From: Citricoccus sp. CH26A
Lineage (GTDB): Bacteria; Actinomycetota; Actinomycetes; Actinomycetales; Micrococcaceae
Direction of reading: 5' to 3'
NCBI RefSeq assembly: GCF_000224415.1
Contig: NZ_AFXQ01000004.1
Coordinates: 165,494 to 229,493, forward strand
Length of the DNA: 64,000 nucleotides
Under the pieces are notes generated by a model. It searched no databases. It was given only the letters and a program-made list of their open reading frames with translations, and was not told the origin of the DNA. Position 1 is the stretch's first letter, and each line of letters opens with the position of its first letter. A program made the translations under genes and the position numbers. Positions 17,434 through 26,017 of the stretch are shown here, piece after piece.

Positions 17434-18209
17434 GCGGTCGGCTCCGGGGCGGCGAACCGGTCCACGAGGCGGACGCTCGCCGGGTGCGTGCTCGACCGCG
17501 CCACGCTGCGCGCCTCCGCGCGCAGGTGCTCCTCCCAGTCCGGCCCGTAGCGACCGGCGCGCAGCAATGCCTTGGTGGGGCCGACCACGTGGTCCGGGTT
17601 GGCCGCGAACGCGTCCTCGGCCTCCGTCAGCCGGCGGGCGAAGTCGGCGGCCGGGACGGACTGGCTGGCCAGCCCCCACTCCACGGCCTCCACCCCGCCC
17701 AACCGGCGTCCACCCAGGGTCAGCTCGACCGCCCGGTGATATCCGACGGTACGCGGCAGCAGGTAGGACACCCCGGTGTCCGGGGTGAGCCCGACCCCGG
17801 CGAAGGCCCCGACGATCTTCGCCTCGTCACTGGACAGCACCCAGTCCGCGGCGAGCAGCAGGCCCAGCCCGGCCCCGGCCGTGGCGCCGTTGACCCCGGC
17901 GACCACCAGCAACCGCGTCCGGGACAGGGCGGTCATCAGGGTGCTCGTCGCCGTCGCCAGGGACAGCAGGAGCTCGTCCCTCTCTCCGGCAGGCACCGAG
18001 GCCATAGATCGGACGTCACCGCCGGCACAGAAGAAGCGGTCGCGGCCCGTCACGGTCAGCACCTGGACCCGCGGCTCTGCCTCGGCGCGTTCGAGTTCCG
18101 TGACCAGGGCCTCTGCCAGGGGCTCGTCGAGGGCGTTGCCGGCGGAGACGCGGTCCAGGACGAGCCGGACCACCCCCTCGCGGCGTTCGACCCGCAGCGC
18201 CGCCGTCAC
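17418..18209 (-). CDS. Enoyl-CoA hydratase/isomerase family protein
   Basis: 263-residue crotonase-fold enzyme, likely hydrating or isomerising an enoyl-CoA in fatty acid or aromatic-acid breakdown. Seen: oxyanion-hole segments FFCAGGDVRSM and VNGATAGAGLGLLLAADWV, and GVGLTPDTGVSYLLPR. The usual catalytic Glu of the second site is replaced by Asp/Thr in LTPDTG, as in many PaaG-like isomerases, so hydratase versus isomerase is open. The GTG start overlaps the ligase stop (GTGA), so it is the third gene of the thiolase - ligase - hydratase operon. Confidence 0.85.
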   Translation of the reverse strand: MTAALRVERREGVVRLVLDRVSAGNALDEPLAEALVTELERAEAEPRVQVLTVTGRDRFFCAGGDVRSMASVPAGERDELLLSLATATSTLMTALSRTRLLVVAGVNGATAGAGLGLLLAADWVLSSDEAKIVGAFAGVGLTPDTGVSYLLPRTVGYHRAVELTLGGRRLGGVEAVEWGLASQSVPAADFARRLTEAEDAFAANPDHVVGPTKALLRAGRYGPDWEEHLRAEARSVARSSTHPASVRLVDRFAAPEPTAQGAG

Positions 18210-19852
18210 GACTGCACCTTCGGCACCGGGGTCTCGGTGCGCTCGGCGCGCAGCTCGCGCTTGAGGAGCTTGCCGGACTGGTTGCGGGGCAGTTCGGCGA
18301 CGAAGTCCACGCGCTTGGGCACCTTGTAGTCGGCGATCCGGTCCCTGACGTGGGCTCGCACGGCCTCGGCGGTCAGGGCGGCACCGTCCTTGAGGACCAC
18401 GACCGCGGTGATGGCCTCGATCCAGCGCTCGTCCGGCAGGCCGATGACGGCCACCTCGGCCACCTCCTCGAGCTCGTAGATGCAGTCCTCGACCTCCCGC
18501 GGAGCCACCATGACCCCGCCGGTGTTGATCACGTCCTTGATGCGGTCCACCACCTGGATGTACCCCTGGGCGTCCCGGGTCACCTGGTCCCCCGAGCGGA
18601 ACCAGCCCTCGGAGAAGGCCTCGGCGGTGGCCTCGGGCTTGTTCCAGTACCCGTCCATCAGCTGTGGGGAGCGGTACTGGATCTCCCCGGGCTCACCGGG
18701 TTCGGCCACGCGCCCCTCGGCGGTGACCACCCGGGCCTCGACGAAGTACACCGGCCGCCCGCAGGAGGCCGGCCGGGCGTGGTGCTCCTCCGGGCGCAGC
18801 ACCGTGCACAAGGGGCCCAGCTCGGACTGGCCGAAGCAGTTGTAGAACCCCAGTCCCGGAAACCGGGACCGCAACCGGCCCAGCACGGTCACCGGCATGA
18901 TCGAGGCCCCGTACTGGGCCTTCGTCAGGGAGGACAGGTCACGGGTGTCCAGCTCGGGATGGTTGGACAGCGGCACCCACACCGTGGGGGCCAGGAACAG
19001 GGAACCGATGTGCTCCTCCTCCACGTAGCGCAGGATCTCCGGCACGTCCGGCTTGGCCAGCAGGCGCACCGTGGCCCCCAGGGAGAGATACGGCAGCAGG
19101 AAGACGTGCATGGCCGCCGAGTGGTACAACGGCATCGCCACCAGCGGCCGGTCCTCGGCCGTGAAGTCCAGGGCGATGACCGAGGAGACGTACTCGGCCA
19201 TCAGCGCCCGGTGGGTCATCATCGCCCCCTTCGGGGCCGACGTCGTCCCCGAGGTGTAGAGCAGCTGCAGTAGGTCCGTCTCGACCGGGCCCGTGCCGGG
19301 CTCCGCCCCCGCACCCGGGCCGGACCCGGGGCCCTCGCCCTGAGCGGTCTCCAGGAGGGACTGCTCCCCCGTGCCGGAACCGGGGAACATCGGCAGGACG
19401 GTCTCGACGCCGGCCGCGCGGCCCTCGTCCAGGACCTCACGGACCAGCGGGGCCAGGGCGTTGTCCGCCACGATCAACCGCGCCCCGGAGTCCTCCAGGA
19501 TGTAGGCGAGCTCACCGCCCTTGAGGGCGAAGTTCACCGGGACGTGGACCACCCCCGCCTGGGCGCAGGCCAGGAACAGCACGAGGTACGCGTCCGAGTT
19601 CACCCCGTAGGCCGCCACCCGGTCCCCCGGTGCGAGCCCGAGGTTCCTCAACCGGTGGACCACGCGGTCCACGGCCGCCCCCAAGTCGCGGTAGCTCCAG
19701 TGCCGGTCCTGGAACCGCAGCGCCACGGTGTCGCCGAAGGTGGACACGGCGCGGCGCACCAGGGCGCTCACCGTGTTCTGCTGGGCCTGCTGGACGGCCG
19801 CCCCCACGCCCCTGCCGGTGTCGTTGCCGGTGTCGGTGTCGGTCGATGTCAT
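18206..19852 (-). CDS. Acyl-CoA synthetase (AMP-forming)
   Basis: 548-residue ligase that activates a carboxylic acid to its CoA thioester using ATP. Motifs: LLYTSGTTSAPKGAMMTH (P-loop), YNCFGQSELGPL (A4/A5), and the C-terminal DVINTGGVMVAPREVED and RNQSGKLLKREL (catalytic lysine near the end). The ATG lies 2 bases after the thiolase stop, with GAGAGG inside the thiolase gene. A Thr/Asp-rich stretch follows the start. The chain length or aromatic nature of the substrate cannot be told; neighbours indicate that the product is degraded by beta-oxidation. Confidence 0.88.
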   Translation of the reverse strand: MTSTDTDTGNDTGRGVGAAVQQAQQNTVSALVRRAVSTFGDTVALRFQDRHWSYRDLGAAVDRVVHRLRNLGLAPGDRVAAYGVNSDAYLVLFLACAQAGVVHVPVNFALKGGELAYILEDSGARLIVADNALAPLVREVLDEGRAAGVETVLPMFPGSGTGEQSLLETAQGEGPGSGPGAGAEPGTGPVETDLLQLLYTSGTTSAPKGAMMTHRALMAEYVSSVIALDFTAEDRPLVAMPLYHSAAMHVFLLPYLSLGATVRLLAKPDVPEILRYVEEEHIGSLFLAPTVWVPLSNHPELDTRDLSSLTKAQYGASIMPVTVLGRLRSRFPGLGFYNCFGQSELGPLCTVLRPEEHHARPASCGRPVYFVEARVVTAEGRVAEPGEPGEIQYRSPQLMDGYWNKPEATAEAFSEGWFRSGDQVTRDAQGYIQVVDRIKDVINTGGVMVAPREVEDCIYELEEVAEVAVIGLPDERWIEAITAVVVLKDGAALTAEAVRAHVRDRIADYKVPKRVDFVAELPRNQSGKLLKRELRAERTETPVPKVQS

Positions 19853-19854
19853 GG

Positions 19855-21012
19855 TCAGAGCCTCTCGATGATGGTGACGTTGGCCTGGCCGCCGCCCTCG
19901 CACATGGTCTGCAACCCGTAGCGGCCCCCGGAGCGTTCGAGCTCGTGCAACATCGAGGTCATCAGCCGCGCCCCGGTGGCCCCGATCGGGTGGCCCAGGG
20001 CCATCGCCCCACCGTTGACATTGACCCGGGTCATGTCGGCCCCGGTCTCGGTCTGCCAGGCCAGCACCACGGCCGCGAACGCCTCGTTGATCTCGATCAC
20101 GTCCATCTCGTCGAGCGTCATCCCGGTCCGCTCCAGGGCGTGCCGGGTGGCACGGATCGGGGCCGAGAGCATCATCACCGGGTCATCACCGCGGGCCGAG
20201 ACGTGGTGGATCCTCGCCCGCGGGGTCAGGCCGTACCGCTCGACGGCGGCCGGCGAGGCGATCAGCAGGGCCGCGGCCCCGTCGGACATCTGCGACGCGG
20301 ACGCGGCGGTGTGCAGGCCCCCGGGGACGATCGGTTCCAGCGAGGCCATCTTGGCCCGGTCGGGCCGGCGCGGCCCCTCGTCCGCGGTGATCCCCGGCGC
20401 CTGGGGCACCGGGATGATCTCCCGCTCGAAGCGCCCCTCGGCCTGGGCGGCCAGGGCCCGCTCGTGCGAGCTCACCGCCAGGTCCTCCAACGCCTCGCGG
20501 GTCAGGCCCCAGCGTTCGGCCATCATCTCCGCACCCCGGAACTGGGAGATCTCCTGCTCCCCGTAGCGGTCCGCCCAGCCCGCCGAACCGGTGAACGGGT
20601 CCGGGTGGCCGAACTCCGCGGCCGCCTTATTGGAGTACGACAGCGGGATCGTGGACATCGACTGCACTCCGCCGGCCACCACCAGGTCACTGGTGCCGGA
20701 CATCACCGCCTGGGCGGCGTAGTGCACCGCCTGCTGGCCGGAGCCGCACTGGCGCTCCACCGTGGTCCCGGGCACGGCCTCGGAGCCCCCGGCCGCCAGC
20801 CAGGCGTTGCGGGCGATGTCCATCGCCTGCGGGCCCAGCTGGTCGATGCACCCCAGGATCACCTCGTCGTACTCGGCGGAGTCGATCCCGGCCCGTCGGA
20901 CGATCTCCGCGATCGGCGCGGCGGCCAGGTCCAGGGGGTGGACCTGCGCCAGGCCCTTCCCGCGCCGACCCACCGGGGTCCGCACGGCATCGACGATGTA
21001 GGCCTCGGCCAC
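19855..21012 (-). CDS. Thiolase (acetyl-CoA acyltransferase)
   Basis: 385 residues. Catalytic Cys in ERQCGSGQQAVHYAA, catalytic His in NVNGGAMALGHPIGATGAR, and the C-terminal Cys in TMCEGGGQANVTIIER. The CEGGGQANV form is typical of degradative acyl-CoA thiolases, so it probably cleaves 3-ketoacyl-CoA rather than making acetoacetyl-CoA. GTG start with GGAGGAGCAATC upstream. First gene of a three-gene operon with the ligase and hydratase; no acyl-CoA dehydrogenase or 3-hydroxyacyl-CoA dehydrogenase is included, so the pathway is completed elsewhere. A candidate operator lies about 125-160 bases upstream. Confidence 0.9.
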   Translation of the reverse strand: MAEAYIVDAVRTPVGRRGKGLAQVHPLDLAAAPIAEIVRRAGIDSAEYDEVILGCIDQLGPQAMDIARNAWLAAGGSEAVPGTTVERQCGSGQQAVHYAAQAVMSGTSDLVVAGGVQSMSTIPLSYSNKAAAEFGHPDPFTGSAGWADRYGEQEISQFRGAEMMAERWGLTREALEDLAVSSHERALAAQAEGRFEREIIPVPQAPGITADEGPRRPDRAKMASLEPIVPGGLHTAASASQMSDGAAALLIASPAAVERYGLTPRARIHHVSARGDDPVMMLSAPIRATRHALERTGMTLDEMDVIEINEAFAAVVLAWQTETGADMTRVNVNGGAMALGHPIGATGARLMTSMLHELERSGGRYGLQTMCEGGGQANVTIIERL

Positions 21013-21444
21013 GATTGCTCCTCCAGGTCAGGATGGTCGGCGCGCAGTGGCAAGGGGCTCACGACGTGTGATCCGACCCACGTGTACGAGGATGTCCAAC
21101 CACTGGGGATCTGTCCAGAGCGAGGGAAGGAAAAGTTACCGACCGGTTCGTGGGGGCGTCCGCGTCCGGTCGGTGGTGGCCCCGCCTCATCCCCGGTGTG
21201 GTGGGCCCGCAGTGCTGCGTGCCCCACCGCGCAAGAAGTCAGCGGCGTTCCTGGCGCCGCCGGTGGGAACCGCACACGTTCACCTTCTCGCTACCCACCG
21301 GCCGTACACTGCGCGCATCGGTGGCAGGCCGCCCGCCCGGTGCGAGCACCGACCCGGCCCGGCCGAGGCGGGCACACCAAGGCCGCCGCCGTGTTTGTCT
21401 CACCCAGTACCGCCTGCTTGCCCCCCCGATAGAAAGACACCACC
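21013..21444. other. Divergent intergenic region, thiolase operon / cold-shock gene
   Basis: 432 bases with no convincing gene. It holds the thiolase ribosome site, a perfect 9-base inverted repeat (21138-21174), and a possible long 5' leader of the cold-shock-like gene. The stretch before 21445 has only a weak ribosome site (GAAAG), and the sequence is pyrimidine-rich. No tRNA or other RNA gene was recognised. Confidence 0.5.
21138..21174. promoter_or_regulatory. Inverted repeat upstream of the thiolase operon (candidate TetR-type operator)
   Basis: ACCGACCGG (21138-21146) and CCGGTCGGT (21166-21174) are exact complements separated by 19 bases. Each arm resembles half of the ACCG/CGGT palindromes bound by TetR regulators of acyl-CoA degradation genes in actinobacteria. 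No TetR gene is in the window, so a regulator elsewhere is implied. Confidence 0.4.
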
Positions 21445-21648
21445 ATGGCCACCGGCACCGTCACCTCGTTCAACACCGTGGAAGGGTACGGGCTGATCAC
21501 CCCCGACGATGGCTCCCCCACCGTGTACGTGCACTACACCGCCGTCTCCGGCGACGGTTTCCGTGACCTCCGCGAAGGCCAGAAGGTCACCTTCGAGACC
21601 GCGCAGGGCCCGGACGGTCTGCAGGCCACCACGGTCCGTTCCCTCTGA
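21445..21648 (+). CDS. Cold-shock-domain protein
   Basis: 67-residue OB-fold nucleic-acid-binding protein of the CspA family. It starts MATGTVTSFNTVEGYGLITPD and continues VYVHYTAVSG. The RNA-binding motifs are altered: the usual KGFGFI (RNP1) reads EGYGLI and VFVHF (RNP2) reads VYVHY, keeping aromatic residues but fewer of them. The C-terminus GQKVTFETAQGPDGLQATTV is standard. ATG 21445 has only weak GAAAG upstream. Monocistronic, divergent from the thiolase operon. Confidence 0.9.
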   Translation: MATGTVTSFNTVEGYGLITPDDGSPTVYVHYTAVSGDGFRDLREGQKVTFETAQGPDGLQATTVRSL

Positions 21649-21979
21649 TCCGGTCTGGAACGGCCGCCACGTTCCGGCCCTATCAGATGGGGTACACCCC
21701 AGCCTGCCCTCAGGCGAGCTTGTCAAGGCACCGGGGATGAGATCGCGAGATCACCGTCCTCCGTGATCACTTGGCGGCGGCTCCGACCATGGCCCACGCG
21801 TGTCCTCGAGAGATCGTTAGGCAGGATGGTCCCTCACTGCGGGACGCCGGAACACCGGCGCCAATCTTTGCGTGGGTCGCGTGAACTTCACCGTCGCCTA
21901 CCACGGGCCAATCTCAGTAGATCCCCCGGGACACGCGCATCGGGAACATGATGGACTCCACTCTCCGAAGGGAGCGACC
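21649..21979. other. Intergenic region after the cold-shock gene
   Basis: 331 bases without a supported gene. Seen: GGGGT-AC-ACCCC (21689-21700) and GCCTG-CCCT-CAGGC (21702-21715), weak hairpins that could end the cold-shock transcript, and GATCAC-N8-GTGATC (21749-21768), a perfect 6-base inverted repeat that may be an operator for the following gene. The open frame running through 21872-21979 lacks a ribosome site and is probably not translated. Confidence 0.4.
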
Positions 21980-22510
21980 GTGAAGGATGCCGCCACCAGC
22001 CTGTCGGCGCTCATTACGTCCAAGAGGCGACTGTCCGTTCCCGAGCAGATCCAGGCCACGGTCCATGCCACCGACGGCAGCTCAACCCGCGTCTTCGACG
22101 TGATCGCCCGCTCTCCCACCGGTGAGTACCGCAGCATCACCCACGACGAGACCGTGACCTACAACCCCCGCACCCAGGAGCTGGTCCTCGAGCCGGTATA
22201 CGATCGAGCGCTGCGCAGACACCGAGAAGAGTTCCCGATGGCACGCCCTATCCTGGCGATGTTCAGCCCCCTGGACCTCCCGATCTGGGATCACACCTCG
22301 AACTACGAGGTCGTGGACGCCTGGCGGACCGGAGACAATATCCGGCTGGAGTTCGCCGGCCCGGCCGGGCACGGCCATGCGATCGTGGACCTGGAGAACC
22401 ACATCGCCGTGGAACTGCGGTACCTGGACTGGCTGTACACGGTGCGCGAGCTGTCCACCATGCTCCACGTCGATATCGCAGGGCCGTCAGGGCCTGGACT
22501 CCAGAAGTGA
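21980..22510 (+). CDS. Hypothetical protein
   Basis: 176 residues, not recognised. No signal peptide or membrane segment. The start chosen is GTG at 21980, preceded by AAGGGAG at good spacing; the frame is open further upstream but has no ribosome site. The sequence is mostly soluble, with aromatic-rich patches (DLPIWDHTSNYEVVDAW, ELRYLDWLYTV), so it is likely a folded small protein. It converges on another unrecognised gene, and both sit at the edge of the arsenic island; they may be island cargo. Confidence 0.55.
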   Translation: MKDAATSLSALITSKRRLSVPEQIQATVHATDGSSTRVFDVIARSPTGEYRSITHDETVTYNPRTQELVLEPVYDRALRRHREEFPMARPILAMFSPLDLPIWDHTSNYEVVDAWRTGDNIRLEFAGPAGHGHAIVDLENHIAVELRYLDWLYTVRELSTMLHVDIAGPSGPGLQK

Positions 22511-22592
22511 ACGACCAGCATCCGGCAAAGCCTGGATGACGGCTCGCAAGATCTGCTGCGCCATGTCCGTAGGAGGATCGGTTTGCGGGACG

Positions 22593-23114
22593 TCAGGCAG
22601 CGCAGCCCCGCCCGCATCGTCCGGGAGCGGAAGCCGCCACTGTCTCTGCGATGGTGAGGGGGACAGCTGCTGGAGGGCGGGAGGTATCCAGATCGATCGT
22701 GTGGGTCAGCTGTTCTCTGCCGTTGGAATCGGTGATCGCCACCGCGGTCCCGGTCCGTTCGATCCGCTGGTATCTCCAGGGTGTCCGGCCGGGTGGCCTG
22801 GCGCGGCAGAGGCTGGCCATGTCCGCGGAGTACTGGCCCAGATCGTGCAGGACCTCCGCCCACCAACGCTGCTGGACCAGGGCCGTGGGATCTGGGTGCG
22901 GTGCATCCGGCGTCGTGGCAGCCTCGGTCGACAGCGCCTGCAGCGCGTGGGTAATGATCTGCCGGTCGGCGTCCACGCTGATCGTGCAGCTGCCTGCGGG
23001 CTGGCTGAGCTGGGCCAGGTCGTGGCCGGTGAAGTCGATCCGCTGACAGGGCGGGATTGCGTGGCTGCGTTCGGCGTCAGAGAGCTCGGAGAGGAAGGTC
23101 CCAATGCGGTCCAC
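22593..23114 (-). CDS. Hypothetical protein
   Basis: 173 residues, not recognised. The GTG at 23114 has GAGGAG 7 bases upstream and is preferred over the longer frame starting in Arg-rich codons. The N-terminus reads VDRIGTFLSELSDAERSHAI and the middle includes HDLAQLSQPAGSCTISVDAD and QQRWWAEVLHDLGQYSADM. No catalytic motif, signal or membrane segment is visible. It is 149 bases upstream of the last arsenic gene's 3' end and on the same strand, but the ars genes are transcribed toward it, so it could be read from ars transcription or its own promoter. Confidence 0.55.
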   Translation of the reverse strand: MDRIGTFLSELSDAERSHAIPPCQRIDFTGHDLAQLSQPAGSCTISVDADRQIITHALQALSTEAATTPDAPHPDPTALVQQRWWAEVLHDLGQYSADMASLCRARPPGRTPWRYQRIERTGTAVAITDSNGREQLTHTIDLDTSRPPAAVPLTIAETVAASAPGRCGRGCAA

Positions 23115-23263
23115 GTGCACCTCCTCAAAGGTGAAGCGGGCGGGCCGCGATGAACATACTTGGCGTCGGCGGCGGCGCCCACCGGTGGATCCCGCGGCGT
23201 GTGTCACGGCGTGCTCCACCGATGGGTTCCGACAGTCCGGGGTGCGTGCTGTCGCGGAGTTGG

Positions 23264-23917
23264 TTAGGCCTGAGCGGCGCTGCGGAGTTCGTCCCAGAGG
23301 GCTGTCACTCGGGTGTCGATGGCGTCGACGATCGCCTCCACGCCCTCGCGGGTCTGCGCGGCCGGGTCGTCGATCTCCCAGTCTAGGTAGCGCTTACCCG
23401 GGTAGACCGGGCAGGCGTCCCCGCAGCCCATGGTGATGACATAGTCCGCGGCGCGGACCACGTCGTCGGTGAGCGGCTTGGGGTACGCGCCGGCCAGGTC
23501 GATCCCGCGCTCGGCCAGGACCTGGGTAACAAGGGGGTGAACCTCGGATCCGGGCAGTGATCCGGCGGAACGGACCTCCACACCGTCTCCGGCCTGGTGG
23601 GCCAGCAGGGCCGCGGCGATCTGGGAGCGGCCGATGTTGTGCACGCACACGAAGAGCACTTGCGGAACCGGGGAGGCGATCTTGCCCTCGGCCTGAGCCA
23701 GGGCACGGAGGCGGTTGTCGGCGAAGTGTGTGGCGGTGGAGGCCAGGTAGGTCCGCACCTTCGCGGTGCGCGAGAGAGTGGCGTAGGACTCGAAGACGTA
23801 GCGTTCGACGGTTTCCCGGGAGAAGACCCCGGCGTACTTCTCGGCCAGGTGCTCGGCGTTGCGCTGCAGCACGTGAGTGTCCAGGGTGGTCGGCTCGGAT
23901 GTGATGGGCTCGGACAT
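23264..23917 (-). CDS. arsC: Arsenate reductase with N-terminal three-helix domain
   Basis: 217 residues. Residues about 14-78 form the helical domain found at the front of some actinobacterial arsenate reductases (HLAEKYAGVFSRETVERYV, ESYATLSRTAKVRTYLA). Residues 86-217 are the low-molecular-weight phosphatase-type reductase, with P-loop CVHNIGR (Cys91, Arg97) and the resolving pair in GCGDAC (Cys165, Cys169). This Cys pattern fits thioredoxin-coupled enzymes. ATG has AGGAG upstream. Last gene of the acr3 operon, 37 bases after the flavoprotein. Confidence 0.88.
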   Translation of the reverse strand: MSEPITSEPTTLDTHVLQRNAEHLAEKYAGVFSRETVERYVFESYATLSRTAKVRTYLASTATHFADNRLRALAQAEGKIASPVPQVLFVCVHNIGRSQIAAALLAHQAGDGVEVRSAGSLPGSEVHPLVTQVLAERGIDLAGAYPKPLTDDVVRAADYVITMGCGDACPVYPGKRYLDWEIDDPAAQTREGVEAIVDAIDTRVTALWDELRSAAQA

Positions 23918-23954
23918 GGTCGGCTCCTGCGGGGTGCTCAGAGGGAGGGGTGGG

Positions 23955-25424
23955 TCAGCAGCAGGCGGGGGCCCGGACGGGCAGCAGCACCGGGGCGGTC
24001 GCGGGTGTGGACGGGATGTCGATGGATGCGGTCGTGGGGGCCGGAGTGCAACAGCCCTGGTTGGCAGTGTCGGCGACGGGGGTCGGGACGTCACAGGACC
24101 CGCCGAGATCGGTGGAGCAGACCCCGGTCTCGGGCAGCTCCAGCTCCACGTGGTCGGCGGCGGCCTGGTCCCCGGCCAGGGCGGCCGCGATGGAGCGGAC
24201 CTGTTCGTACCCGGTGGCCATCAGGAAGGTCGGCGCCCGCCCGTAACTCTTCATGCCCACGATGTAGAACCCCGGTTCGGGGTGAGCGAGCATCTTCTCC
24301 CCATGCGGGGCGACCGAACCGCAGGAGTGGAACTCCGGATCGATCAGCGGGCCCAGTCGCCTCGGGGCCTCCACGGCGGGGTCCAGGTCCAGGCGCAGCT
24401 CGGACAGCATGCCCAGTTCGGGACGGAACCCGGTGGCCGGCACCACCACGTCCACCACCAGCCGTTCTTCCCCGGCCGGGGTGGACGCACGCACCATCAT
24501 CCCCAGGCCGGTGGGGGTGAAGGCGTTGATGGTGAAGGAGGGGTGGACCTGAATGGTCCCGGCCTCCACCAGCTGGCGCAGCCGGGAGCCCAGGGCGCCG
24601 CGGGCGGCCAGTTCGTCACGGTCCTCACCGCCATAGACCCGGGTGACGTCGGCCGAGCGGACCGCCCAGGAGATCCGGGTGCCCGGGGTGTCCTGGGCCA
24701 GGGCGCCGAGCTCGAGCAGGGTGTTGGCCGCCGAGTGCCCGGCCCCCACCACCAGCACGTGCTGACCGGCGAACCGGGCCCGGTCGGCGCCCAGGACGTC
24801 CGGCAACGGGGCGGTGATGGTCCCCGCCGCGCGGGCCGCGGCCTCCCCCGGTGCCTCCAGTCCGGCCTGGCCCAACGGGTTGGGCTGGGCCCAGGTGCCG
24901 GAGGCGTCCAGGACCGCCCGGGCGCGCAGGTCCTCCACGGTGCCATCGGCATGGGCAATGCGGACCAGGAAGGGAGTGTCCAGGCGGCCGGCGGTGCGGG
25001 TCTTGTCCATCCCGTCCCGGGACACGGCGATGACGCGGGCACCGGTGCGGATCCGGTGTGCGAGGGCCTCGGTGGCGGCCAACGGTTGAAGGTACTGCTC
25101 GACCAGTTCGGTCCCGGTGGGCAGGGCCTCCGGGTCCGGGGTGACCCATCCGGTGGGCTCGAGCAACCGGGCCGCGGCGGCGTCGACGTTGTACCGCCAC
25201 GGGGAGAACAACCGCGTGTGGCCCCAGGCCCGGATGGCTGCCCCGACTTCTGGGCCAGCTTCCAGGACCAGTGGGTCCAGGGCGCGCTCGACCAGGTGGG
25301 CGGCGGCGGCCAGGCCCACCGGCCCGGCGCCGATGACCACGACCGGAAGCCCGGTGGGGTCCGCGGTGATGTCGGTGGTGCTGGTGCTGCTGGCCGTGGT
25401 GGTGGTACGGGTGGTGTCAGCCAT
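23955..25424 (-). CDS. FAD/NAD(P)-dependent oxidoreductase with Cys-rich C-terminal tail
   Basis: 489 residues. After a Thr/Ser-rich start it has an FAD-binding motif [15 protein letters not shown], a loop [12 protein letters not shown] as in flavin monooxygenases, and a second nucleotide motif [16 protein letters not shown]. The last about 55 residues carry six Cys, including a CC pair (GCCTP) and the terminal CC, in a Pro/Thr-rich linker. Such flavoproteins occur in actinobacterial ars operons; the reaction is unknown, and the tail could bind As(III). It overlaps the shortened thioredoxin-reductase gene by 8 bases, indicating coupled translation. Distantly resembles ArsO but is a different protein. 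Confidence 0.8.
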   Translation of the reverse strand: MADTTRTTTTASSTSTTDITADPTGLPVVVIGAGPVGLAAAAHLVERALDPLVLEAGPEVGAAIRAWGHTRLFSPWRYNVDAAAARLLEPTGWVTPDPEALPTGTELVEQYLQPLAATEALAHRIRTGARVIAVSRDGMDKTRTAGRLDTPFLVRIAHADGTVEDLRARAVLDASGTWAQPNPLGQAGLEAPGEAAARAAGTITAPLPDVLGADRARFAGQHVLVVGAGHSAANTLLELGALAQDTPGTRISWAVRSADVTRVYGGEDRDELAARGALGSRLRQLVEAGTIQVHPSFTINAFTPTGLGMMVRASTPAGEERLVVDVVVPATGFRPELGMLSELRLDLDPAVEAPRRLGPLIDPEFHSCGSVAPHGEKMLAHPEPGFYIVGMKSYGRAPTFLMATGYEQVRSIAAALAGDQAAADHVELELPETGVCSTDLGGSCDVPTPVADTANQGCCTPAPTTASIDIPSTPATAPVLLPVRAPACC

Positions 25425-26004
25425 GAGTGGGCTCCTCGACGAGTGCGGTGGCGATGCTGTCGGCATCAGTCAGGGCGGCCAGGTAGCGTTCAGCGTCCAG
25501 GGCGGCGGCGCAGCCGGTGCCGGCGGCGGTGATGGCCTGGCGGTAGCGGTGGTCCACCGCGTCCCCGCAGGCGAAGACCTCGGTCAGGTTGGTGTGGGTG
25601 GTGCGGGCGTCCACGACGGTGACGGAGCGGGCGAAGCGGGTCAAGAACAGGGCCTCCTCCATGCCCGAGTCCCCGCCGCCGACCACGGTGTCCTGGTCGC
25701 GGAAGAAGAACCCGTCGCAGGTGGCGCACCAGGACACCCCGTGCCCGCTCAGGCTCTTCTCCTCGGGCGGGCCGAGCTCCTCGTAGGCCGAACCGGTCGC
25801 CACGATCACCGCCGGGGCCCGGTAGGTCTTCCCGGCCAGGGTGGTGACCTCCTTCAGGTGCCCGGCGAGGTCCACGGTGGCGGCGTCGTCGTACTCGACG
25901 ACGGCCCCGAACCGGGTAGCCTGCTCGGCCAGTCCGGCCATCAGTTCCGGGCCCTGGATGCCGCCGGGGAAGCCGGGGAAGTTCTCGACCTCGGTGGTGT
26001 TCAT
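25417..26004 (-). CDS. Shortened thioredoxin reductase-like protein
   Basis: 195 residues versus about 310-330 in thioredoxin reductases. Kept: [13 protein letters not shown], the redox motif WCATCDGFF (Cys93, Cys96), the NADPH motif [17 protein letters not shown], and the C-terminal FAD motif [16 protein letters not shown]. Missing: the N-terminal FAD Rossmann motif (about 45 residues) and about 85 residues between RSVTVVDAR and TTHTNLTEV. Both losses keep the frame and there is no internal stop. It starts 13 bases after the arsC stop and overlaps the next gene by 8 bases. Either it is a decaying remnant, or a reduced module that still serves the thioredoxin-type arsenate reductase. Confidence 0.75.
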   Translation of the reverse strand: MNTTEVENFPGFPGGIQGPELMAGLAEQATRFGAVVEYDDAATVDLAGHLKEVTTLAGKTYRAPAVIVATGSAYEELGPPEEKSLSGHGVSWCATCDGFFFRDQDTVVGGGDSGMEEALFLTRFARSVTVVDARTTHTNLTEVFACGDAVDHRYRQAITAAGTGCAAALDAERYLAALTDADSIATALVEEPTHG

Positions 26005-26017
26005 CAGCGCCCCGCCG

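Noticed and set aside
23877..25532. 551-residue plus-strand frame across the ars flavoprotein
   Set aside because: Antisense to two genes with clear motifs; no ribosome site.
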